Source: Saccharothrix sp. NRRL B-16348
GTDB taxonomy: Bacteria > Actinomycetota > Actinomycetes > Mycobacteriales > Pseudonocardiaceae
Reading direction: 5' to 3'
Assembly: GCF_001280085.1 (NCBI RefSeq)
Contig: NZ_LGED01000258.1
Location: 12,029-76,028, forward strand
DNA length: 64,000 bases
Of this stretch, positions 57,976 through 64,000 are shown piece after piece. Each line of letters starts with the position of its first letter. The first letter of the stretch is position 1. The notes beneath the pieces were generated by a model, which worked only from the letters and a program-made list of their open reading frames with translations, was not told where the DNA came from and ran no database searches. The translations under genes and the position numbers were made by a program.

Positions 57976-58947
57976 CTACTCCCGATGCGGCAACCGCGCC
58001 AACGACACATACGTCCGATTACCCGCCACCGCCGCCCGCCGCTCCCGCGCCGTCGCCTCGATGTAGTTCTGCGACGTCGCCAACGACGCATGCCCCAACA
58101 ACGCCATGATCTCCGACGCCGACGCACCGTCCTCCGCCAACCGCGTCGCGAACGTGTGCCGCAACGCGTGCAGGTTCGCACCCGACGGCACCCGATCGTG
58201 CAACCCCGCCCACCGGAAGCACGACCGCACCAAGTACTCCAAGCCACCCCGCCCGATCGGCTCACCATGCCGATCACGCAACAACGCCGAACCCCGATCG
58301 AACCGCCCCTGCGGAAAACGCCGCCGACACGACGCCAAGTACTGCTCGACGATCCGATCCATCGCCGGCTCGATCGGCACCGACCGATCCCGATTCCCCT
58401 TCCCCGCCACGTGCAACCGCCGCTCACCCGGCCGACCCACCACCGACGCCAACGTCAACGTCCGCATCTCCGCCGACCGCAACCCCGCCACCAGACCCAA
58501 CGCCAACACCAGCACATCCCGCTCCGGCCACGGATCACGACCCCGCCGCGCACCCTCCGCCGCCGCCGCCAACAACCGCTCCGGCGTGTCCTCACCCCGC
58601 AACGGCTTCGGCACCAACGGGGGAGTCTTCGGCCGCGCCACCGCACCCATCGGGTTCCCCGCCACCAACTCCTCCGCCACGCAGAACGTCAGGAACTGGT
58701 TCCACGTCGACCACGCCCGCAACACCGACGACTTCGCGTGCGAATCCGCGAACACCCCGAACGCCTCACGCAGGTTCCGCGTCGTCAACTCCGACATCTC
58801 CAACGACTCCGGGGGAGTGCCCGTCACCTCCGCCAACAACGCCGTGACACCCGCCAGGTCACGCCGGTACGCCGCCGTCGTGTGCGGCGAATCCTTCCGC
58901 GGCCGACGAGCGAGGAAGAACGATTCCTGAGCGGCAAGCACCAGCAT
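57976..58947 (-). CDS. Tyrosine recombinase/integrase
   Basis: 323 residues with a SAM-like N-terminal core-binding domain (SPHTTAAYRRDLAGVTALL) and a catalytic domain with the full set R-K-H-R-H-Y: Arg in LVAGLRSAEM, Lys in GKGNRD, His-x-x-Arg in LHALRHTFATRL, His in LLGHAS and nucleophile Tyr295 in NYIEAT. XerC/D-like length. ATG 58947 has GGAAG 6 bases upstream. It lies directly upstream of the two Ku genes in the same direction; no attachment sites, tRNA or phage genes are visible, so it may be a resident recombinase rather than part of a mobile element. Confidence 0.93.
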   Translation of the reverse strand: MLVLAAQESFFLARRPRKDSPHTTAAYRRDLAGVTALLAEVTGTPPESLEMSELTTRNLREAFGVFADSHAKSSVLRAWSTWNQFLTFCVAEELVAGNPMGAVARPKTPPLVPKPLRGEDTPERLLAAAAEGARRGRDPWPERDVLVLALGLVAGLRSAEMRTLTLASVVGRPGERRLHVAGKGNRDRSVPIEPAMDRIVEQYLASCRRRFPQGRFDRGSALLRDRHGEPIGRGGLEYLVRSCFRWAGLHDRVPSGANLHALRHTFATRLAEDGASASEIMALLGHASLATSQNYIEATARERRAAVAGNRTYVSLARLPHRE

Positions 58948-59000
58948 GTCGATCTTCCTACCGCACACCACCGACAAAACCCGACGACCGCCCCCCGCGG

Positions 59001-59026
59001 TATAGTTCGATTGATCGATCAGTCAA
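59001..59026. promoter_or_regulatory. Promoter and operator of the tetR gene at 59 kb
   Basis: TATAGT (59001-59006) as -10 box, followed by TTGATCGATCAGTCAA (59011-59026), a pseudo-palindrome TTGA-n2-GATC-n2-TCAA. Placement at the transcript start suits autorepression. The TTGA-n8-TCAA pattern is common for TetR regulators of the ScbR/YcnC kind. Confidence 0.65.
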
Positions 59027-59039
59027 TGAAAGGCCCGCC

Positions 59040-59645
59040 GTGGCACGCACCGTCGACACCCACCAGGTGGCACAACGCCGACAGGCCATCACCCACGCCG
59101 CCACCCACCTCTTCGCCACCCAAGGCTTCGACCACACCACCGTCGCCCAGATCGCCCGCGCCGCCGGACTCAGCGCCGCCAGCGTCTTCTACTACTTCCC
59201 CGACAAACAAGCAGTCTTCCGCTCGATCTTCGAAGGCGACCTGCCCCGATCCCAAGACCTCATCGCCCGCCACGCCGACACCCCACACCCCCTCACCGCC
59301 ATCACCGACCTCGTCACCGAACTCGCCGCCGACGCCCAGGACCCCGACGCCATCGGCCTGCTCGTCGAACTGCTCCGCCAGACAGGCCGCGACCCCGAAC
59401 TCGTCGACGTCGTCACCCGCACCACCCGCATCCAGCACCAAGGACTCGCACGACTCGTCACCCGCGGCATCGACGACGGAACCGTCGACCCCGCACTTGA
59501 CCCCGACGACACCGCCCGCTGGCTCCTCGCGATCGTCGACGCCGTGTACCTCAACGCCCACCCCGCACACGACCCACGACCCGCACTCCGACGCACCGTC
59601 ACCCGCTACCTCACACCACCACCGCACGAACCGAAGGACACCTGA
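59040..59645 (+). CDS. TetR-family regulator
   Basis: 201 residues. Helix-turn-helix at about 10-60 (RRQAITHAATHLFATQGF, AQIARAAGLSAASVFYYFPD, each 18-20 residues). The ligand domain is AcrR-like. GTG 59040 has GAAAGG 6 bases upstream. Its stop overlaps the ATG of the YqeB-like gene by 1 base, so they form an operon under the pseudo-palindromic operator; the membrane protein is its likely target. Confidence 0.93.
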   Translation: MARTVDTHQVAQRRQAITHAATHLFATQGFDHTTVAQIARAAGLSAASVFYYFPDKQAVFRSIFEGDLPRSQDLIARHADTPHPLTAITDLVTELAADAQDPDAIGLLVELLRQTGRDPELVDVVTRTTRIQHQGLARLVTRGIDDGTVDPALDPDDTARWLLAIVDAVYLNAHPAHDPRPALRRTVTRYLTPPPHEPKDT

Positions 59646-60349
59646 TGGGCACAACCACCGACCACGACGCCGTCACCGTCAGGATGCCCACCACCTGGCT
59701 CTGGCTCCTCCGACTCGGCGGCGCCGCACTCGGCTGCGGAGCCGCCTTCGGCACCGCACCACTCGCAAACTGGCTGCTGGACCTCACCGGCTCGGCCCCC
59801 GCACCACTCCGGCTCGCCGCACAACTGCCCACCAGCTGGGCACTGCCCGTGCTCACCCTCCTCGGCGCCGCCGCCGGGACCTGGCTCGCCGCGAGCGCCC
59901 GGAAGGAAAGCCCGGTGGTGACCGTGCACCGCGACCACCTCGCCGTGCACGAGAACGGCACCGCGCTGCACCTGCGCCACGACCAGACGGCCGCCGTGTT
60001 CACCGACGGTCGAGACCTCGTCGTCCTGGACCACGACACGCGTGAGCTCGCCCGCGTCCGCGCGACCGACCTGCCGACCAGGGGACTGCGCGAGGCGTTC
60101 GAGCGGTTCGGCTACCCGTGGCGCGGGACGACCGACCCGCACGAAACCGAGTTCACCCCCTGGGTCGACGGCACACCCGACCTCGACGCCGCCGCGCACA
60201 CCCTGCTCCGGACCCGCCACCGCGCCCTCGCCGACAAGAAGGCCGGAGCGGCGGCGGACGCACTGGACCAGCTCCGGGCGAAGGGGATCGCCGTCCGGGA
60301 CCGGAACGGCGCGCAACAGTACCGCCGGCGCGCACGAGAGGCGTCGTGA
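59645..60349 (+). CDS. YqeB-like membrane protein
   Basis: 234 residues. Two membrane helices (about 17-50 and 62-82) are followed by a cytoplasmic domain with VVTVHRDHLAVHENGTALHL, AAVFTDGRDLVVLDHDTREL and RGLREAFERFGYPWRGT. I recognise it as similar to Bacillus YqeB family proteins of unknown function, though only by general pattern. It follows the TetR gene by a 1-base overlap. Confidence 0.8.
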   Translation: MGTTTDHDAVTVRMPTTWLWLLRLGGAALGCGAAFGTAPLANWLLDLTGSAPAPLRLAAQLPTSWALPVLTLLGAAAGTWLAASARKESPVVTVHRDHLAVHENGTALHLRHDQTAAVFTDGRDLVVLDHDTRELARVRATDLPTRGLREAFERFGYPWRGTTDPHETEFTPWVDGTPDLDAAAHTLLRTRHRALADKKAGAAADALDQLRAKGIAVRDRNGAQQYRRRAREAS

Positions 60350-61082
60350 CAGGGGAGGGGCCACGCCGTCCTCCCGGGGAAGCGGGTCGCCTGCGCGAGG
60401 GCGTCACGACAGCCGAAGCCACCGACACGCAGTGGCCAACAGCCCGTTTCGCGGGGGAGCCCGCGATCTCGGCCCTGTGTCCCCGGCACTTCGTCGACAT
60501 CGACGTGCCGGTCTCCCGCAACCAAGATCAACTGATGGATAATGGCAATTATCCATCAAAAGCGGGTCCGGAAGGGGTTCGGGCTCCGACCGGGGGATGC
60601 CCCTCTCGAAACGCTCCGGCGACGGCCGATCCGACCCCTGGAACGCACATTCGCGCGCGACACGCGCCGACGTGACACGTGCCCGGGCGTCCGGTGGACT
60701 GCCGGTGGTTTCCCGCCGAAGGTCCGGAGGCTCGGCCCTCGATGATCAACTGCGGGGTCTGGAACCGACCTGTGCGTCGGCACCGCATCCGCTGACACCA
60801 ACGACGATCCGTCACTGTGACGTTTCTACGGCGGGGTGTCAGAACGCGGCGACTCGGTTCTGCCTCGGGTCTTCCGGTCCGGGGGCTCGCCGGGCATCCG
60901 TGGTGTGCCCGGTCGCCTCGTCCGCGTGAACGGCACGGGCAGCTGCGTGCGTGCCCCGAGGCGACCGGCCCGGCGAACGTCGCGGCGTGAACGTGTCGTG
61001 CCGGTGTTGCCGGCCTGCGCCTCGGGTTGCCTCGTGACCCCTGCCGACCGGCCTGCCCGTAACGCCGATAATCTACATTATG
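60350..61082. other. Non-coding region with palindrome
   Basis: About 730 bases without a credible gene. The only strong feature is a perfect inverted repeat at 60533-60558 (arms TGATGGATAAT and ATTATCCATCA around GGCA), AT-rich in a GC-rich setting, and AT-rich TAATCTACATTATGTTAAGTATAACG at 61070-61095, which contains GTTA-agta-TAAC (61083-61094) near the glycosyltransferase stop. Plus-strand composition changes from C-rich to G-rich across this region. Small frames here lack family support. Confidence 0.6.
60533..60558. promoter_or_regulatory. Orphan 11-bp inverted repeat
   Basis: TGATGGATAAT / ATTATCCATCA with spacer GGCA. No adjacent gene start explains it: the nearest ones end or begin about 200-550 bases away. 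Operator of a lost or unseen gene, or a recombination site, are possibilities. Confidence 0.6.
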
Positions 61083-62294
61083 TTAAGTATAACGTTGCGG
61101 GACCGTCCGGGGCACTTCCCTGCCGATCCGGGTCGCCTCCGCGGTGATGACGTCGCCCCACATGCGCCACATGCCGTCGAGCCGTGACGTGACGACGACG
61201 CGTTCGACCGCGTTGTCCGGCAGCGGGATCTGCAGGCCGATCGCGTGGTGGCGTGCGTGTGCGCCGTCGGCCTTCGCCAGGAGTTCCGCGTCGAAGTCGA
61301 TCAGGACGCTGCCGTCGGGCAGGGTGTCCGGGATGTCGGCGCCGCAGCCGATGACGCACACCGGTCCCCCGGCGTCGGCGGTGTGCCGGTCGATCTCGGC
61401 TCGGACGTCGAGGTCGCGGGCCTGTTCGGTCCACGTGGTGAGGGTGCGGTGTTCGGCTTCGGCGATGAGCGGGTCGTCGCGTTCCAGGGAGGCCCAGACG
61501 AGTTCGACGCCGGGTTCGTGGGTCTTGTCGAGGAACTGGCGCATGGTGCGTTTCGCGCTGGCGAGCATCTCCCCCGTGTCTCGGTCGTGCGGTGGTTCGA
61601 CGGCCCAGGCGGTGAGGTCGAAGTGGGTGGCGAGGCCGTGCCGGTGGAGGCGGTAGCCGAGTTCGATGTCCTCGGTGCCCCAGGTGACGAAGCGTTCGTC
61701 GAAGCCGCCGACGGCGTGGAGGTCGGTGGCGCGCAGGGAGAGGTTCATGCCCCAGGCGAAGAGCCACGGGAAGGCGAGGCGGTCGGGGTGGAAGTCGACG
61801 GCGGCGAGGGGTTCGTGGCGGATGTCGCGGAAGCCGGGGTGGTCCTGGAAGTCCTGGTGGACTTGCTTCGGGGTTCGGGTGGTGATGGCTTCGGCGAGGC
61901 CGGGTGTGGGGTCCCAGGGTCGGTAGCCGTGGACGTAGCCGAGGTTGAGGGTGGGGTGTCCGGTGTGGGCGTCGGCGTGGGCGCGGGTGAAGTCGGGTCC
62001 GGCGAGGGTGCCGCAGTCGAGGAAGGCGAGGACGGGTGCGGTGGCGAGGCGGGCGCCGGCGTTGCGGGCGTGGGCGACGCGGCGGCCGAGGTCGGGTTGG
62101 TGGTGGTAGTGCAGGCGGAGGCGGTCCTGGTAGGTGGTGACGATGTCGGCGGTGTGGTCGTCGGAGCCGTCGTCGGAGACGATGACCTCGTAGTGGTCGG
62201 GTGGGAGGGTTTGGTCGGTGAGGCTGTCGAGGGTGCGGCGGAGGAGTTCGGCGCGGTTGTAGGTGGGGATCACGACGGAGATCCGCGGCGTCAT
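61083..62294 (-). CDS. GT2 glycosyltransferase with methyltransferase-like C-terminus
   Basis: 403 residues. A GT-A GT2 domain (about 1-270): VVIPTYNRAELLRRTLDSL, VSDDGSDDHT (first Asp pair), LAFLDCGTLAG in place of D-x-D, and WGTEDIELGYRL, typical of galactosyltransferase-like GT2 enzymes. The last ~110 residues show GGPVCVIGCGADIP, VLIDFDAELL and IPLPDNAVERVVVTSRLDGM, which resembles a small Rossmann methyltransferase (SAM motif I, acidic end of strand 2 and motif IV). ATG 62294 has AAGGAG 6 bases upstream. Its acceptor is unknown; the D-x-D to D-C-G change may alter metal use. Confidence 0.85.
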   Translation of the reverse strand: MTPRISVVIPTYNRAELLRRTLDSLTDQTLPPDHYEVIVSDDGSDDHTADIVTTYQDRLRLHYHHQPDLGRRVAHARNAGARLATAPVLAFLDCGTLAGPDFTRAHADAHTGHPTLNLGYVHGYRPWDPTPGLAEAITTRTPKQVHQDFQDHPGFRDIRHEPLAAVDFHPDRLAFPWLFAWGMNLSLRATDLHAVGGFDERFVTWGTEDIELGYRLHRHGLATHFDLTAWAVEPPHDRDTGEMLASAKRTMRQFLDKTHEPGVELVWASLERDDPLIAEAEHRTLTTWTEQARDLDVRAEIDRHTADAGGPVCVIGCGADIPDTLPDGSVLIDFDAELLAKADGAHARHHAIGLQIPLPDNAVERVVVTSRLDGMWRMWGDVITAEATRIGREVPRTVPQRYT

Positions 62295-62341
62295 CCGGGC
62301 TCCTTGGGGCGCTGGTGGTGCGGGCGCTGGGAAGGAGCGGA

Positions 62342-62370
62342 CTGTATCGGGGTGGGCGGAACCGATACAG
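62342..62370. promoter_or_regulatory. Inverted repeat upstream of the glycosyltransferase
   Basis: CTGTATCGG (62342-62350), 11-base spacer, CCGATACAG (62362-62370). It lies 48 bases before the GT start, in the gap after the VOC gene; likely an operator. Confidence 0.65.
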
Positions 62371-62410
62371 CCCCCGCACTTCGGTGTCGGTCGGGTGGGT
62401 TCGGGGTGGG

Positions 62411-62824
62411 TCAGGTGGTCGCGGTGGTGGTCATGCGGGCGAGGGTGGCGTGGTAGTGGGCGTTGGCCATGATGCCGAGGACGTTGCCGAAGGGGTCGAC
62501 GACGCTGGCGGTGACGTAGCCCTCGCCGCGGACGGTGGGTGCGTCGTGGGGTGTGGCGCCGAGTTCGGTGAGGCGGTCGAGGGTGGCCTGGAGGTCGTCG
62601 ACGGCCCAGTAGGTGATGGCGCCGGCGGGGCCGGTGTGGGTGTCGTGGGGTGCGTAGTCGCTCTTGACGATGCCGAATTCGTGTTCGTAGTCGCCGATGC
62701 GGTATTCGACGTAGCCGCCGGGGACGGTGAAGTAGGGCTCGATGCCGAAGAGTTCGGTGTACCAGGTGGCGGCGGCGTCGAGGTCGTCGGCGAAGAAGCT
62801 GGTGGTGGTGAGTCCGCGGAGCAC
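62411..62824 (-). CDS. VOC-family protein
   Basis: 137 residues, one VOC fold made of two beta-alpha-beta3 units: TTTSFFADDLDAAATWYTEL, EFGIVKSDYAPHD and VTASVVDPFGNVLGIM. The Glu of a glyoxalase-like metal site (VEYRIGD, EHEFG) is visible. GTG 62824 has AGAGGA 6 bases upstream. It is divergent from a WYL regulator across a gap with a long palindrome, so that regulator probably controls it; this VOC-YafY pairing is common in actinobacteria. Confidence 0.92.
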   Translation of the reverse strand: MLRGLTTTSFFADDLDAAATWYTELFGIEPYFTVPGGYVEYRIGDYEHEFGIVKSDYAPHDTHTGPAGAITYWAVDDLQATLDRLTELGATPHDAPTVRGEGYVTASVVDPFGNVLGIMANAHYHATLARMTTTATT

Positions 62825-62876
62825 GGTGGTTCCTCTTTCGGTGGGTGGTGGTCGCTTGTCCCCTACTTTGGCGGTC

Positions 62877-62901
62877 AAAGTGCTCACGGAGTGAGCACTT
62901 T
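62877..62901. promoter_or_regulatory. Operator between VOC and WYL regulator genes
   Basis: Perfect 11-bp arms AAAGTGCTCAC / GTGAGCACTTT with a 3-base centre GGA, 18 bases before the WYL regulator ATG and 52 before the VOC start. A strong candidate site for the WYL protein and for autoregulation. Confidence 0.8.
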
Positions 62902-62919
62902 TGGGGCGAGACTGGGTGC

Positions 62920-63864
62920 ATGCGTGCGGACCGGTTGGTGGCTGTCCTGTTGTTGATGCAGGCGCGGGGGCAGGTGACGGCGGCTGAGTTGGCGGGTGAG
63001 TTGGAGGTGTCGGTGGCGACGGCGCGTCGGGATCTGGAGGCGTTGTCGTCGGCGGGTGTGCCGGTGTATCCGCAGCCGGGGCGTGGTGGTGGTTGGCGGT
63101 TGGTGGGGCGTGCGCGGACGGATTTGAGTGGGTTGACGTCGGCGGAGGCGCGGGCGTTGTTCTTGTTGGTGGGTCCGGCGGCGGCGGGGTCGCCGGAGGT
63201 GCGGGCGGCGTTGCGGAAGTTGGTGCGGGCGTTGCCGGAGACGTTCCGGGAGGGTGCTCAGGCGGCGGCGGACGCGGTGGTGGTGGATGTGGCGGGGTGG
63301 GGTGGTGTCGGTCGGGAGCGGCCGGCGTTGGTGGGTGTGTTGCAGGAGGCGGTGGTGGGGCGTCGGCGGGTGGTGTTGGTGTACGAGGGGCGTGGGCGGG
63401 TGCGGTCGGAGCGGGTGGTGGAGCCGTGGGGGTTGGTGGACAAGGACGAGGTTTGGTACTTGGTGGCGGGTACGGGGGCGGGTGAGCGGACGTTCCGGGT
63501 GGATCGGGTGGTGTCGGCCCGGGTGACGGAGGAGGTGTTCGAGCGGCCGGAGGGGTTCGAGTTGTCGGTGGCGTGGGAGCGGGTGGTGTCGGAGGTGGAG
63601 CGGCGGCGGTCGTCGGTGTCGGCGGTGGTGTCGGTGGAGTCGCGGTTCGCGCACGTGTTGGGTGATCAGTTCGGGCGGCATTGCGAGGTGGTGGAGGAGG
63701 TGGGTGGTCGGACGCGGGTGCGGTTGTCGGCGGCCACTCCCCTGATGATCGCGCAGGTGTTGGCGGGGTGGGGTGCGTTGGTGGAGGTGGTGGAGTCGGG
63801 GGCGGTGCGGGCGGAGTTGGCGCGGTTGGGTGCGGAGTTGGTGGCGGGCAACGCGGTGCGGTGA
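62920..63864 (+). CDS. YafY-type WYL-domain transcriptional regulator
   Basis: 314 residues. N-terminal HTH (MRADRLVAVLLLMQARGQVT, then VSVATARRDLEALSSAGVPV), WYL domain in the middle (VVEPWGLVDKDEVWYLVAG with W-Y-L) and a WCX domain at the end. WYL domains bind nucleic acid or small ligands. ATG 62920 sits 18 bases after the operator. Third codon positions are almost all G on the coding strand, in contrast to neighbouring TetR at 59 kb, where they are C. Confidence 0.94.
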   Translation: MRADRLVAVLLLMQARGQVTAAELAGELEVSVATARRDLEALSSAGVPVYPQPGRGGGWRLVGRARTDLSGLTSAEARALFLLVGPAAAGSPEVRAALRKLVRALPETFREGAQAAADAVVVDVAGWGGVGRERPALVGVLQEAVVGRRRVVLVYEGRGRVRSERVVEPWGLVDKDEVWYLVAGTGAGERTFRVDRVVSARVTEEVFERPEGFELSVAWERVVSEVERRRSSVSAVVSVESRFAHVLGDQFGRHCEVVEEVGGRTRVRLSAATPLMIAQVLAGWGALVEVVESGAVRAELARLGAELVAGNAVR

Positions 63865-63888
63865 CGTCGGTGCCGCTCCCCCGGGTGG

Positions 63889-64000
63889 TCAGGCTTCGAG
63901 GACGAGGCGGGTTTCGGGGGTGCGGGGGCCGGCGGGGTCGAAGGGGGGGGCCATGGGGGGGGTGGCGGGGGGGGGGGGGGGGGGGGCGCGGGGGGGGCCG
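63889..64000 (-). CDS. Partial CDS, C-terminal end only
   Basis: On the minus strand a frame ends in TGA at 63889-63891 and reads ...FDPAGPRTPETRLVLEA. Upstream of residue -20 it runs into the poly-G tract at the end of the window, which is not reliable sequence. Too little is left to name the family. Confidence 0.5.
   Translation of the reverse strand, partial: GPPRAPPPPPPATPPMAPPFDPAGPRTPETRLVLEA
63942..64000. other. Low-quality poly-G end of sequence
   Basis: The last ~60 bases are almost only G, with runs of 6 to over 20 G broken by single other bases. This is typical of dark-cycle base calling at a contig end, not genomic DNA. Confidence 0.85.

Noticed and set aside
57976..59000. Integrated mobile element around the tyrosine recombinase
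   Set aside because: No excisionase, replication, transfer or phage genes, no tRNA and no flanking direct repeats could be seen.
60549..60815. 88-codon minus-strand frame in the 60 kb gap
   Set aside because: Mixed Arg/Gly/Pro content without a domain; begins within non-coding DNA with no promoter; kept as non-coding.
60836..61147. 103-codon plus-strand frame before the glycosyltransferase end
   Set aside because: No motif and it overlaps the real glycosyltransferase C-terminus.

Overview
This window is very GC-rich DNA with heavy use of GTG starts, four-base GTGA start/stop overlaps, several apparently leaderless genes (TAGGCT or TATAAC -10 boxes about 7 bases before the start) and RbpA, polyprenol-phosphate-mannose synthase and PPOX F420-type genes. 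That points to a filamentous actinomycete; the mix of genes resembles Pseudonocardiales (Saccharothrix, Actinosynnema or Lentzea type). The genus is inference. I see no rRNA, tRNA, CRISPR array, complete transposon or phage module. The last ~60 bases are a poly-G run that looks like a sequencing or assembly artefact.

Layout. 0-6.7 kb: end of a MarR regulator, a cytochrome P450 with a repeated CTCCGTAT motif upstream, a CPBP protease / histidine kinase / response regulator operon, and a serine beta-lactamase-like hydrolase with its own MerR regulator. 6.7-10.8 kb: a zinc alcohol dehydrogenase divergent from a TetR gene with two near-identical palindromes between them, then a large STAND-ATPase LuxR regulator. 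10.9-17.3 kb: a carbohydrate module (secreted multidomain alpha-amylase, LacI repressor, PfkB kinase, AlkZ-like winged-helix protein) with TTGCAAAG boxes upstream of both the amylase and the repressor. 17.4-20.1 kb: a secreted glycine-rich beta-helix protein and a second P450. 20.2-36.5 kb: lysine 2,3-aminomutase (kamA), small genes (FxsA, a four-EF-hand protein, a flavin oxidoreductase coupled to a GH13 enzyme), a citrate-type two-component system with a complete tripartite tricarboxylate transporter, and then a tight five-gene operon kdd - YtcJ amidohydrolase - kamD - kamE - kal. Together with kamA this encodes nearly all of the beta-lysine / 3,5-diaminohexanoate route of lysine breakdown known from anaerobes. 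The keto-cleavage enzyme Kce is not in the window, and an amidohydrolase sits in the operon instead.

36.5-53.8 kb: mostly housekeeping and regulatory genes: FtsX-ectodomain-like protein, GntR, TetR and PspC proteins, Lnt plus Ppm1 (lipoprotein acylation and mannosyl donor synthesis), RbpA with a SigR-like promoter, Nudix, XRE-cupin, thymidine kinase, Rrf2-RidA, PadR with its membrane partner, a UMF1-type MFS transporter, GDPD, a PAS-GGDEF-EAL protein, VOC, PPOX, alpha/beta hydrolase and GrpB. 53.7-59 kb: a non-homologous end-joining cluster with two Ku genes and LigD split into a PE-ligase gene and a polymerase gene, next to a tyrosine recombinase. 59-64 kb: TetR with a YqeB-like protein, about 730 bases of non-coding DNA containing a perfect 11-bp palindrome, a GT2 glycosyltransferase with a methyltransferase-like tail, a VOC protein and a WYL regulator.

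Beyond genes, three patterns stand out: strong plus-strand G-rich and C-rich blocks that ignore gene direction, with switches at about 30.9 kb and 60.4-61.1 kb; a 17-base element (GACACTGAAGCTATCGA-like) that occupies the 17-bp spacer of two promoters and recurs near rbpA; and a tandem family of CCGCGTTCC repeats exactly at the first composition switch.
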